Shown here: in pieces, positions 18,556 to 27,481 of the stretch
How the letters are laid out: every line of letters starts with the position of its first letter
Position numbering within the stretch: the stretch's first letter is position 1
DNA from: Butyricimonas sp. Marseille-P3923
GTDB lineage: Bacteria > Bacteroidota > Bacteroidia > Bacteroidales > Marinifilaceae
Direction: 5' to 3'
NCBI RefSeq assembly: GCF_900184685.1
Contig: NZ_FXXL01000005.1
Coordinates: 124,001 to 188,000 of the forward strand
Length of the DNA stretch: 64,000 nucleotides
Notes under the pieces: generated by a model
What the model saw: the letters and a program-made list of their open reading frames with translations, nothing else
What the model was told of the DNA's origin: nothing
The model's database searches: none
Position numbers and translations under genes: made by a program

Positions 18556-18659
18556 CCATTGTGTGTAACAAAACTAAAATTATTAAAAATACATGTTGTT
18601 TTTGTTGGTGCCGTTGCATAATCTCACAGACCTCAACCGTCTGTTGTCTAACAATATAG

Positions 18660-19228
18660 CAACTGCATTATATTTAGGAAAATCCAATATATATTAGTAC
18701 TTTATTTAAGTTCCATACATAGTAATACGGATCTTGAGTGATTAAAAGCAAACTGCAAATCTAAATAAAAAACGGGATGGTTGTAGTTCTGATATGCTAT
18801 ATCTTAATACAACGCAGATAAATACTTATATTTTCATTGATAGATCTAACTAAGTTAAAAAACGGATTTTCTCCAAAATTCTTCTGATAGCTCCGTTCCA
18901 GCCTCATATTTATCGCACTTTACAGAAGCCCCAGTTCAAATATAAGGAAACTGTATCTCTCTTCGATAAAAGATCTATTTTAGGACGCAAAATTAGATAT
19001 TACAAAAGATTATAAAAATACCATTTTTTGGGTATAAAAACGCATCTAATACCTATATATAGGTATTAAATATCATTGGCAATGTATGTTCCATTTCATT
19101 AAGCAAACAATTTTTTGTATAAAATACAAATAGTACTTTTTTACCCACTTAAAAAGTGCAAGAATGTATAAAAGTCCATGTGTCAGCTATAATAGGGGCA
19201 TGAATAGGCATCCGTTCCATACCTGTCC
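18660..19228. other. Non-coding spacer
   Basis: About 570 AT-rich bases between the peptidase operon and the SusC/TOPRIM remnant region. No convincing gene, RNA or repeat seen. Confidence 0.45.
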
Positions 19229-19426
19229 CTATTTGAATCGGTCACCCCACAGTGACCGGACATTACTCACCCAATTCGGATTCTCATTACAGTAGGCAAC
19301 GAAAATCTGTATCAAGTTCCAAAGCCCGAGAATCATTCCATTAAACCTGGCAGGAATTGTGACAACATGTCTGCTTGAAACAGCTACTATTATGGTATCA
19401 TGCTGTATTGTTATGCTATATACCAT
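19229..19426 (-). CDS. Small hypothetical protein overlapping the TOPRIM chimera
   Basis: A 65-residue frame whose ATG overlaps the end of the upstream TOPRIM chimera by 11 bases, an arrangement that would allow translational coupling. It has a hydrophobic middle ('FNGMILGLWNLIQIFVAY') and a basic end. I do not recognise it. The overlap and the mobile-element context make it plausible as a short element-encoded protein, but it could be a chance frame. Confidence 0.35.
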   Translation of the reverse strand: MVYSITIQHDTIIVAVSSRHVVTIPARFNGMILGLWNLIQIFVAYCNENPNWVSNVRSLWGDRFK

Positions 19427-21296
19427 GTTCTAAGTCAAAACTCTTTTTTTTTAGAATTGAAGGTTTAAGGCTCCATCCGAAAGTCAATATCACTTTCTCA
19501 AAATTCTTTTCTACAGCACCCTTTGTATAAGTTAGGATGTCTTTCTCTAGAAAATTTTTGAAATCAGATGAACTCATGTCTCTAAAAATGTTTATATATT
19601 CTTTTTTAAGAAATTCATTTATGGCATGTGCCGATATCTTTTTTTGCGTGCACTTTTCTATAACATATAAGTTGCTTGGTACCGGTACCATCGTGTCCAG
19701 CCCCATGAAGATATTACAGTCTACCATAAGAGTATAAGCGCCGCTCTCGGCAAGAGGTGCGGAAATGCAGTAATTGGCTTGCTCAAGCAGAGAATCCACC
19801 AGTTCTTTTGTGGAAGAACTGATACTATTGGCCAATTGTTCATATCCTCTTAGATTCAGTTGGGATATGGTCTTTTCGATAGCCGGGATGAATTTCATTC
19901 CTGGACCCAGGTTCAAATCAAATCTTTTGTAATAGACAAGAAGCTCATTCCAATCTTTGTACCGTGAAGGTTTGATGATATTTACATTGTCTATACCATG
20001 TTGTTTAAGATACTCGCCGGAGGAAAATGCATCTTCTTTGAAGGTCTGTGTGTTTCCATCCGGGAAACTTAAATAGATGGTCTTATATGTGTCTCCAGTG
20101 TTGGTCCTTGCAAAAGCTTTACATTCCTCACCTTTGAGATAATATGCTGTGGTGATGTCAAAACCATTACCGCTGGCATCATTGTCATAGCAACAATTCC
20201 ACTTTACCTTATCAGATGGGAATATACGGCTTATATTCTCTATTTGGGATTTGGTGACATATCCCCCCGTGCTTATGAATGCGCATGTGGTTTCTTTAGT
20301 ATAATGGTTTATTTCGTAGAAACTCATTGCGTCAATAGCGGATTCAAAGAGATATATGTCTGTAACCTTGTCAAAAGGAACAAAATTGGCCATCCAACAG
20401 CTTTGTGCCTTGTCACCACCCGTGGCAAAGGCTTTATAATTGGTATTGGTCTCTGCAAAATAGTTCCTCATTTCAAAGTTAAGGATTTCCATCTGGGAGG
20501 GTTTGCGGAATGGAAAGCCGATATGATTGTTTTTTCCTACCTGGTAGATGAACAGTCTATTGGCGAAATCCTCCACAGTCTGTGGAGAGAGCTTCCTTTG
20601 GACGGTCAAATATGGATTATCCTTTTTGATAGGACGAGGATTCCAATAATTCAAATTGGATTCAATATCATTTGGATTCAGTCCCAGCAGAGGATTGTTT
20701 ACCGTTTCGGTATCTTCATTGGTGATCTGTTGAGTAGGCATTGGTACACCATCAATGACGAAGAGAGGCTGGGTTCCTCCTGTGACGGAGTTGACACCTC
20801 TGATTCTGAAAGTCATTCCGCTTGACAATGAACCGTCTGTGGGGATAATCTGTACTCCGCTGATTTTGCCTTGTAGTGCTTGCAACGTCTGCGTAGAACT
20901 ACTGTTTACAATATCTTTTATATTCACAGAAGCAACGGCGGTTGCAATATCACTTTTTCGCTGGCTACCATAGCCTACAACAACCACCTCATCCATCTCT
21001 GTGACTGAAGGGTCTAGAATGATATCAAATCTTCGGTTCTTTCCGATAGTGATAGTTTTGGGCTTATATCCCAGATAACTGATGACCAGTTTTTCAGAAG
21101 GAAGTACTTTTATCGTGAACTTTCCTTCTAAATCGGTGATTACTGCATTGGTGGTACCTTCGATATTTATCGTGGCACCGATAAGAGGTTCACTCTTCTC
21201 ATCCAACACTTGCCCTGAAATAGTTACTTGCTGTGCTAATGCTACAGTGAAATGTAGTATTAGAAACAATGTGCTTAATAGTACTTTTCTCTTCAT
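19416..21296 (-). pseudogene. In-frame chimera: SusC N-terminus fused to a TOPRIM (DUF3991-like) mobile-element protein
   Basis: The first 213 residues are a SusC-type TonB-linked receptor: signal peptide, carboxypeptidase-regulatory-like domain ('ISGQVLDEKSEPLIGATI'), TonB box region ('MDEVVVVGYG') and plug ('FRIRGVNSVTGG'), up to 'GLNPNDIES'. At about 20657 the sequence switches, without a frame break, to a mobile-element TOPRIM protein. There the TOPRIM Glu is in 'IYLFESAIDAMSF' and the acidic pair in 'CCYDNDASGNGF'. The receptor barrel and the N-terminal zinc-finger part of the TOPRIM protein are both missing. I choose the ATG at 21296 (Lys-Arg-Lys then hydrophobic core) over 21380. A recombination product, probably non-functional although uninterrupted for 626 codons. 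Confidence 0.7.
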
Positions 21297-21644
21297 AGTG
21301 CAGATATTAAAGTTTATAATAAGGATTAATACAATTAGATTTAAAATGGTAGTGCAAATAAAGCGAATTATAATATCCATGTTTTGACCTATTGTACTTT
21401 TCTCTTGACCAAATTACAGACTTTTTCTTCAAAGGTAATCGCTTTCTATTAATTTCATTTATCACCGCGTAAAATTATTCGATTGGACTTTTTATAGTGA
21501 GTATTATCATGGGGAGTATTAAAAAAGATTGGATATGAAAAATAGTATGTTAAATCATTCTGTTTTCTCAAATATGCAGTGGGGTGTGAGCGCAAGGAAA
21601 AATATCTGTAGAAATTGATAATAATGTATTTTATTCAAACTTTC

Positions 21645-21714
21645 CATTTATCCAAACTCTATCAGTTATCTGCACTTAAATCAGGCTTTGATATTTCAAG
21701 AGTTTGGATAAATG
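21645..21714. repeat. 16-bp perfect inverted repeat
   Basis: The sequence at 21645-21660 (catttatccaaactct) is exactly complementary to 21699-21714, separated by 38 bases. It lies between the truncated group II intron and the SusC start. It could be a hairpin in the SusC leader or the trace of a small element. Confidence 0.6.
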
Positions 21715-21755
21715 ATTAAGGATTCAGTCTGCATTAATACCGAACATAGCAGTCA

Positions 21756-22427
21756 GTGAACGATTGATACCTTACGTTCGCATCGTGCGAAGTCTATTCC
21801 TTTCCACACGGTTTTGCGTCCGGCTGAAGATGCACACTCGGCTTGCGCCTTGTTCCTTTGCTGTTTCTTTATACTTGAAGTTCTACAATTCGTTTCACAA
21901 AGAATTACCCTGTGGAAGTCTGCCCGCTTTCGCGTAGGGTGACGTTGAAACCTTTATCCAGGGCATTACACCATGGCATTCGCTTTCTCCACAATCCTTT
22001 ACCCGCACCTCATTCGGCCGCTCTTACAATTGGCCACCCATCGGTTATTGGCTGACGGGAGAGATACGGGCTTACCAAGTTTCGCACAAATAACTGACGA
22101 CCGACTTAGACTCCGCCTATCCACCAGCAGTGCGACATCCGTGTAGCACGATGTAACAGCGTACTATCCTGACTGCTTGCCTTTTGGAATGGCCCATAAA
22201 TATCCGTGAGCTAATTCATAGTCACGATGGTACGGCGATTCACTTAGGTTACTCATATCAGTCAGCTTTGACATTCTTCGCCTATGATGCTTAGGTTGGA
22301 ACGTCGTTGTCAAGAGGGCTTCGCACCCGACCGTTGCCAGTCACGTACGCCTCTTCAGGCTACTATTGATGGAACAATAGGTTCAGACACGATGCTGAAC
22401 AATTACTTGTGTGACCTCTTGGCGCAC
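21756..22427 (-). mobile_element. Group II intron, 5' part only
   Basis: On the minus strand the segment begins with GTGCGCC at 22427, the group II intron 5' consensus. It continues with domain I-type structure (for example 'gtgaatcgccgtaccatcg') and an open stretch that looks like the N-terminus of an intron-encoded reverse transcriptase. Near 21790 this reads 'RKTVWKGIDFARCERKV', like the RVT_N start of LtrA proteins. Homology then stops near 21756. The reverse transcriptase and maturase domains and catalytic domains V and VI are missing, so splicing and mobility are lost. Nothing else in the 1.1 kb between the chimera and the ParA gene looks coding. Confidence 0.75.
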
Positions 22428-22553
22428 ATTACACTACTAAGGTAATGCTTTTATAGGAGAAGTCACATCTGTAAAAAACTTATTATCATGCAATTATCTT
22501 ACTTTATCTTAGGCTAAAAGCCCTTATTCAAGGTGTCTGTATCCTATCATCCG

Positions 22554-23342
22554 CTACCGCTCGGTATCGGATTCCTCCAGACCGATGGCATGGCATATCT
22601 CCTCCACCAGTTCAGGAAGGCCGGAGTCTTTCTCCTGACGGGGATCGGGTGGAAACAGCGTGGAACGAAAGACACCCTTACAGACAGGGTCCGCCTCCTT
22701 GTTGTAGCGGAGGGTGTTCGGAATGTGTGAGGACAGCAGCCGCAGCCCCATCCTGTGGATGACCCGGTTCCAGGCATCATACAAATTCTTCCGTCCCCTT
22801 CTATCCACCATGTTCCAGAACAGCCGGATTCCTTTCAAGTTGCAGTTCCCCTTGGCGATCAGCTCCTCTTCCAGCACCTTGGTAAACTGCAGGGAACTCT
22901 GCATGACGATATTGTCCGCCTTGAGCGGGACAAAGATATAGTCCATCGCGGCAACGGTATGAACCACCCCCTCGCTGCGGAGCGTTCCGGGAAGGTCGAA
23001 GAGCACGATATCGAAAGTCTCCCCTTTTTCGTCCATATAACGCCGCAGGTCTTCCACCCCCTTTTCCGGGTCGCTTTTGATGACCGGATAGGCAGGCTTA
23101 CGGATTCTTTCGTACTGCCGGTACAGGTTCACCTTCAGGTCGTCATTTTTCATGACATTCTCCATGTCCCTCTCACGCATCAGGGCGATGCTGTGCTGCG
23201 GGGAGTCACAGTCCACAACCGCCACACGCACGTCTTTGCGGTAATGCAGGACACTGGCCAGCAGTACCGTAAAGACGGATTTTCCCACGCCACCCTTCTG
23301 GCTGGCGATGGCAACCAACAACTCTTTTTCTTTTTTCATCAT
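22554..23342 (-). CDS. ParA-family ATPase of a conjugative transposon (TraA-like)
   Basis: A 262-residue MinD/ParA ATPase. The deviant Walker A is 'ASQKGGVGKSVF' (residues about 14-25), the Walker A' is 'VAVVDCDSPQHS', and Walker B is 'DIVLFDLPGT'. It matches the 'TraA/ParA' protein that accompanies DUF3408 genes on Bacteroides conjugative transposons, where it may position or partition the element. It is the last of three GC-rich minus-strand genes (two DUF3408-like, then ParA). Base composition differs sharply from the AT-rich neighbours, marking element backbone. No relaxase, coupling protein or mating-pore genes remain in the window. Confidence 0.85.
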   Translation of the reverse strand: MMKKEKELLVAIASQKGGVGKSVFTVLLASVLHYRKDVRVAVVDCDSPQHSIALMRERDMENVMKNDDLKVNLYRQYERIRKPAYPVIKSDPEKGVEDLRRYMDEKGETFDIVLFDLPGTLRSEGVVHTVAAMDYIFVPLKADNIVMQSSLQFTKVLEEELIAKGNCNLKGIRLFWNMVDRRGRKNLYDAWNRVIHRMGLRLLSSHIPNTLRYNKEADPVCKGVFRSTLFPPDPRQEKDSGLPELVEEICHAIGLEESDTER

Positions 23343-23417
23343 ACTTCTTTTTCATTAAAAGTTAAACACTATTGTTTCAGAAACAAAAATAATGCTCCCA
23401 TCGGGGGAGATCCCCTG

Positions 23418-23822
23418 TCATGGGGGACGAGCCTTTATGACCGGGCCGGGCAGGGACTCCTCCAGAATCATGTCCGTCGTTTCCCTGTATTCTTCCAGAT
23501 GCCGCGAGACAAGGTGGTTGATGAACCCCTCCAGAGTGACCTTTCCGTTTCTCGAGGCTCCCGCCAGGATGGACAGTTTCCGGTGCAGGGCGGCGGGAAT
23601 ATGCAGCGACCGACGCTGCACGCCCGCAATGCCATGCAGGTATTCCTCCCCGTAGACGGACGGTTGCATGGGGCCATTTTTCCTTGCGGGACGTATAATG
23701 TCGTTACCGGACGTTCCACGTCTCTTCCGGGGACAGGCAGGCGCTTCCCCCATGATCTCACGGATGCGGTCCGCGTCCATCCCGCCAAGACCAATCCGCT
23801 CTTTTACGTTCTTTCCTGTCAT
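23418..23822 (-). CDS. DUF3408-like conjugative-transposon protein
   Basis: A 134-residue basic protein. The C-terminal half is the conserved part ('YLHGIAGVQRRSLHIPAALH' and 'NGKVTLEGFINHLVSRHLEE'), a ribbon-helix-helix-like DUF3408 pattern found in TraB/TraC-type genes of Bacteroides conjugative transposons. The N-terminal half is variable and proline-rich. It lies between a paralogue and the ParA gene, all on one strand. A DNA-binding role at the transfer region is the likely function, inferred from the fold. Confidence 0.75.
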   Translation of the reverse strand: MTGKNVKERIGLGGMDADRIREIMGEAPACPRKRRGTSGNDIIRPARKNGPMQPSVYGEEYLHGIAGVQRRSLHIPAALHRKLSILAGASRNGKVTLEGFINHLVSRHLEEYRETTDMILEESLPGPVIKARPP

Positions 23823-23851
23823 GATATGCCTTCTTGGACAATGACAACGTT

Positions 23852-24268
23852 TTATCGGCGAGGTGTTCCTCCCGGCTGTCCGTCCTCATCCCAGGGACGG
23901 TAGACCTCACCGAGCAGGGAGGCGATGTCCTCCCTGTGTTCCTCCATATGGAGTTCCAACAACCGGATGATAAAACCGGAGATGCTGCCGCAGCCGGCGG
24001 CCCTGACCAGCATGGCGATCCGGCGGTGCAGTCTCCCATCAATGTAGGCGGTCTTCCACTCAGCGGCTCTGGGAGCGGGAACCAGAAACCTCCTCTTGTA
24101 TTCCTCCGGACCTGTCACTTTCCCTGCCCGGACCTGACTTCCATGACTTGGTATCTCCACCACTGGTTCCAGGGATGGGGAAACGGGAGCTGACAGAAGG
24201 TTCCCCGTGAGTCCGACCCTCTCGAGAACGATATCGGAAAGCCGGTTCTTTTCCTTTTCTGAATCCAT
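23852..24268 (-). CDS. DUF3408-like conjugative-transposon protein, upstream paralogue
   Basis: A 138-residue protein with the same C-terminal pattern as its downstream neighbour ('AYIDGRLHRRIAMLVRAAGC', then 'SISGFIIRLLELHMEEH'). The first 70 residues are variable. It starts 30 bases upstream of the second DUF3408 gene. It is the first gene after a roughly 900-base non-coding region rich in repeats and hairpins, where regulatory or transfer-origin sites would be expected. Confidence 0.75.
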   Translation of the reverse strand: MDSEKEKNRLSDIVLERVGLTGNLLSAPVSPSLEPVVEIPSHGSQVRAGKVTGPEEYKRRFLVPAPRAAEWKTAYIDGRLHRRIAMLVRAAGCGSISGFIIRLLELHMEEHREDIASLLGEVYRPWDEDGQPGGTPRR

Positions 24269-24593
24269 ATTTTAAAATCTTAAATTATTAAATTACACAA
24301 CTGGTATTGTCTCGGAATACAAAATAAAGGAAGAAGAGAACAGGATGAAACCACCTGTCACTTATAGTCATCCAAAGTCAGTTATTGTCATGATACACAT
24401 GACGGGGGGGACGGAGATGCCGTTCCGTTCGGACGGTTCTTCCTATGCGGAGGCGACATCAGAGGCCCGTAGTGGTGTGGAAAAGCGAGCGGGATTCCGT
24501 TTCCTTGTCCACCGTTCCTTTTTAATCCTTATGGGCAGGCGTGAGAGCGCGCATCCGTCCGGATACGGATTCTTAAATTATCGGTCTATGGGA

Positions 24594-24786
24594 GTGTAAA
24601 AGTATTAATCCGTTAATGGAGAATTATGAAGGAAGACCATAAGGTGTACACGGCTACATTCTCCATTTGCAGAAGTGTAGAAGTAGTAATCCATTAATGA
24701 AGATAATGCAGAAAAACCATAAACCATATACGGCTCACTGCCGCTCTCCATTTGTAGATGTGTAGAAGTAACAATCCATTAATGGA
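24594..24786. repeat. Three iteron-like direct repeats (27 bp, 81-85 bp apart)
   Basis: Near-identical 27-base units at 24594-24620, 24675-24701 and 24760-24786 share 'gtgta(a/g)aagta' and end in ccattaatgga or close variants. That end contains the palindrome ccattaatgg. The intervening ~55 bases are also partly conserved ('accataa', then 'tacggct', then 'ctccattt'). They lie upstream of the DUF3408/ParA genes. Iterons or operator sites are plausible. Confidence 0.75.
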
Positions 24787-24986
24787 CAATAGGGCATGTA
24801 AAGGGCAGATTTCCCGTATATTCGCCTCCTTATTCCCGAATTATGGACGTAAGTCATATGATTATGGAGAGATATCCACCCTTTTATGGGGAGAGCAGCC
24901 GGCAAACACCTGATGGAAATGCCTCGTAAATCACAGGAGAATAGCCATACAATGGGCTAATACACAATAATTATTGGATAAATGTG

Positions 24987-25066
24987 GTCCGCTCCTGCGG
25001 ACAGCAAGTTGTGTTTTCGTTTAACGAAAACAGGACGGTTTAACGGAGAATACACCGATAAACCGT
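24987..25066. repeat. Cluster of three hairpins
   Basis: Three consecutive perfect inverted repeats occur in 80 bases. GTCCGC/GCGGAC has a 4-base loop (about 24987-25002). A 21-base palindrome TGTTTTCGTT-T-AACGAAAACA spans 25012-25032. ACGGTTTA/TAAACCGT (25035-25042 and 25059-25066) follows. None is followed by a clear U-run. They lie just downstream of the B12 operon and may be transfer-origin or regulator-binding structures. Confidence 0.6.
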
Positions 25067-25182
25067 TACTTATTTCAAGCTCCAGCGTCGCTTTTTACAT
25101 ATCTAACTATAATTCATTTGAAATCACAAAACAGATTGAACCGAATGTGGTTAGTTTGTCTGTTTATTTCATGTCCGAATCA

Positions 25183-25749
25183 TTAGTATGCTATGTTGCA
25201 AAGTTCGTATTCATTATGAAAAAATCCGCTTACGAGAACAAGATATTCAGGTAATTTGCCATCCTTTCCCCAAAGAAGTTCGATGTTAAAAAGTTCAGAA
25301 AGCGTTTTGGCTATGTCAAATCCGAAGGCTTCGAGTGACGGACGCACTTTTTCCGGGTGTCGGCATGGTGTGCCGCAGTTACGCGTACACTCGTTATCTG
25401 AGCAGTGAAGACATTTACCTATATAGGCAAATGAACGCCCTCCATATTTCCGTTCCATATCCAATAATTCGCTCTCGATTCGTATCCGTTCCGGTAAAAT
25501 GAGTTTTTGTGTATATTCAATCGGAATATCTTTGTCTTCAGGGATTATCTTCGTTGCCATAAGATGTGCATACTTGTATTGTCGGAGAAACGATTCCGTA
25601 TCAAAATCAAATGGAGGACACCCCCAACTTTTACCGTAATTGGTACATTGTTTGCAAAGTTCAAGAAAATGTGGTTCGTCACGGAATTCGGCGATGTATC
25701 CTTCAACAGTGATGTCTGAAGTAAAATTTTCTACAGTGTATATACTCAT
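25183..25749 (-). CDS. DUF2284 predicted metal-binding protein
   Basis: A 188-residue cysteine-rich protein of the DUF2284 family. Cysteines cluster as 'LCKQCTNYGKSWGCPPF' (about residues 32-48) and 'KCLHCSDNECTRNCGTPCRH' (about residues 113-132), suggesting metal or Fe-S binding. Its ATG overlaps the stop of the ABC ATPase gene in an ATGA, so it is translated with the B12 transporter and is the last gene of that operon. In-frame residues before 25749 belong to the ATPase overlap. A function in corrinoid handling is inferred from position only. Confidence 0.85.
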   Translation of the reverse strand: MSIYTVENFTSDITVEGYIAEFRDEPHFLELCKQCTNYGKSWGCPPFDFDTESFLRQYKYAHLMATKIIPEDKDIPIEYTQKLILPERIRIESELLDMERKYGGRSFAYIGKCLHCSDNECTRNCGTPCRHPEKVRPSLEAFGFDIAKTLSELFNIELLWGKDGKLPEYLVLVSGFFHNEYELCNIAY

Positions 25750-26504
25750 TGTTTCAAAATCATTGTACCGCATAAGGAGTCGAAACGGATGTTTTCATTT
25801 TGGAAAAGTCTGTCAATGTATCCGCTTTTCTGCATTTCAGACGCGGTCAAGCAACTTAAATTCGGGGTATCTAACAATGCTATCGAATCGCACATGGACA
25901 ACGCGATGTCAAGTTCATGTGTCGAGAACATGATACATTTTTTCTCGTCGTGGACAAGCCTACGAAGCAACGCCACAAGTTCGTAGCGATTAGGCATGTC
26001 AAGAAAGGAAGTCGGTTCATCAAGGAGAATGATAGGAGTATCCTGTGCCAATGCACGAGCAATCATCACACGCTGGCATTCGCCATCCGACATTTTATCC
26101 ATCGTGCGGTTTGCATAAGCCTCCATTCCCACCGAAATGAGCGATTGCATGACTATCTCCTTATCTGTTTCTTGCATCCTACCTATCCAGTTGGTATAAG
26201 GAGCACGGCCTATGGCTACGACATCCTTGCACCGCAGGTTGGCGATGCGCGTGCGCTCGGTCGTGACGACAGCCAGCGTTTTTGCCATATCTTCGGTTTT
26301 CATGCAGGCGATGTCGTGCCCGTCGAGAATGATTTTTCCGGAATAACACCGGTTCAGACCGGCTATGGCGCGGAGCAACGTCGATTTTCCTGTCCCGTTT
26401 CTTCCGATAAGGGCTGTCAGTTGACCTTTTTTTATCGTGGCATTTACCTCGTGGAGCAACGAGTTTTCTTTGTAACCTATGGAAAAATGCTGTAATTCTA
26501 TCAT
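25746..26504 (-). CDS. btuD: ABC transporter ATPase of B12 uptake (BtuD/FecE-like)
   Basis: The ATP-hydrolysing subunit of a FecCD-type importer. Walker A 'LIGRNGTGKSTLL', the signature 'MSDGECQRVMIARAL', Walker B 'IILLDEPTSFLD' and the switch His in 'STHELDIAL' are all present. The ATG at 26504 overlaps the stop of the permease gene (ATGA); the longer frame to 26537 would only read into the permease. It is in the same operon as the periplasmic binding protein and a riboswitch, which makes cobalamin the likely substrate. The iron-siderophore family is the alternative on sequence alone. Confidence 0.9.
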   Translation of the reverse strand: MIELQHFSIGYKENSLLHEVNATIKKGQLTALIGRNGTGKSTLLRAIAGLNRCYSGKIILDGHDIACMKTEDMAKTLAVVTTERTRIANLRCKDVVAIGRAPYTNWIGRMQETDKEIVMQSLISVGMEAYANRTMDKMSDGECQRVMIARALAQDTPIILLDEPTSFLDMPNRYELVALLRRLVHDEKKCIMFSTHELDIALSMCDSIALLDTPNLSCLTASEMQKSGYIDRLFQNENIRFDSLCGTMILKQ

Positions 26505-27481
26505 GCGGTGATGGATTTGTTGCGTAAAACCACCCATACGACGATTGGGATTCCCAATAGAGCTGTAATGGCGTTGATCGGCAAGGTGAATATTTTAGAA
26601 ATGATGTCGCAAAGAAGCAATATCGATGCTCCCGAAAGAATTGTTCCGGGCAGAAGGACATGATGATCGCTATTTTGGAAAAGCATTCTTGTGACATGAG
26701 GCATAGCGAGACCTATGAAACCTATCGGACCGCAAAAAGCGGTTATCGTTCCGGCGAGCAGCGTTGTCGAGAGAAACAACAGGCTGCGTGAACGCCGAAT
26801 ATTCAGTCCCATTGTTACGGCATATTCCTCTCCGAACAGCAGGAGGTTAAGCGGTTTGATGGTCAGTACAGCCAACAGCAGTCCGGCAAACACCGATGGA
26901 ACAAGAATCAGAAGTTGTCCGGAGGTGACGTCACCCAAAGCCCCCATCGTCCAAATGACAAAGGCTTTCAGCGATTCCTCTTTGCTGAGGTACTGCAATA
27001 TCTGCACGACAGCACCTACGCCCGATGAGAACATCATGCCCAGAATCAGGATTACCATGATGTCTTTTATTCGCTGTCCGACGGCAGTTATCACGAGCAA
27101 CACGACAGCCGCACCCACCCACGCTGCTCCGGCAATGCCTATTGATGAACCGATCCCGGCAAGTACCACAAGTGCCACACCGAGACTTGCACCGGAACTG
27201 ATGCCAAGGACATAGGGACCGGCAAGAGGATTACGGAAGAGGGTCTGCATCTGAAGACCGCTGACCGATAAGGCAGCCCCGGCCAACAGTGCCACTATAG
27301 CTTTTATGAGGCGTATGTTGAGTACGATTTTTTCCGTGGCACGGGAACAATTTCCCCCGGTCAGTGCTGCCCATACATCGCGGATCGGAATGTTGACAGC
27401 TCCCACGGCCAAGTCCAGTAAAAAAAGACCGACCGTGAGCGTAATCAATATGGAGAATAATATAGTCGAACGGGAACGCAT
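26501..27481 (-). CDS. btuC: ABC transporter permease of B12 uptake (BtuC/FecD-like)
   Basis: A 326-residue FecCD-family permease with about ten hydrophobic segments. Conserved stretches include 'LAGPYVLGISSGASLGVALV', 'LNLLLFGEEYAVTMGLN' and 'CGPIGFIGLAMPHVTRML', the last around the coupling region with the ATPase. The start abuts the stop of the binding-protein gene and the stop overlaps the ATPase start, so the three subunits are translationally linked. It acts in the inner membrane. Confidence 0.92.
   Translation of the reverse strand: MRSRSTILFSILITLTVGLFLLDLAVGAVNIPIRDVWAALTGGNCSRATEKIVLNIRLIKAIVALLAGAALSVSGLQMQTLFRNPLAGPYVLGISSGASLGVALVVLAGIGSSIGIAGAAWVGAAVVLLVITAVGQRIKDIMVILILGMMFSSGVGAVVQILQYLSKEESLKAFVIWTMGALGDVTSGQLLILVPSVFAGLLLAVLTIKPLNLLLFGEEYAVTMGLNIRRSRSLLFLSTTLLAGTITAFCGPIGFIGLAMPHVTRMLFQNSDHHVLLPGTILSGASILLLCDIISKIFTLPINAITALLGIPIVVWVVLRNKSITA

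Noticed and set aside
18497-18619. Longer N-terminus of the TonB receptor from 18619
   Set aside because: A consensus promoter lies inside this stretch, so those codons would be upstream of the transcript.
21381-21755. Additional gene between the SusC chimera and the intron fragment
   Set aside because: No frame of useful length with recognisable features; only AT-rich leader and an inverted repeat.
22755-23903. A 382-codon plus-strand frame
   Set aside because: Antisense to the ParA gene with intact Walker motifs and to a DUF3408 gene; a shadow frame of GC-rich DNA.
24594-24786. CRISPR array
   Set aside because: Only three units, the spacers are ~55 bases and partly similar to each other, and there are no cas genes.
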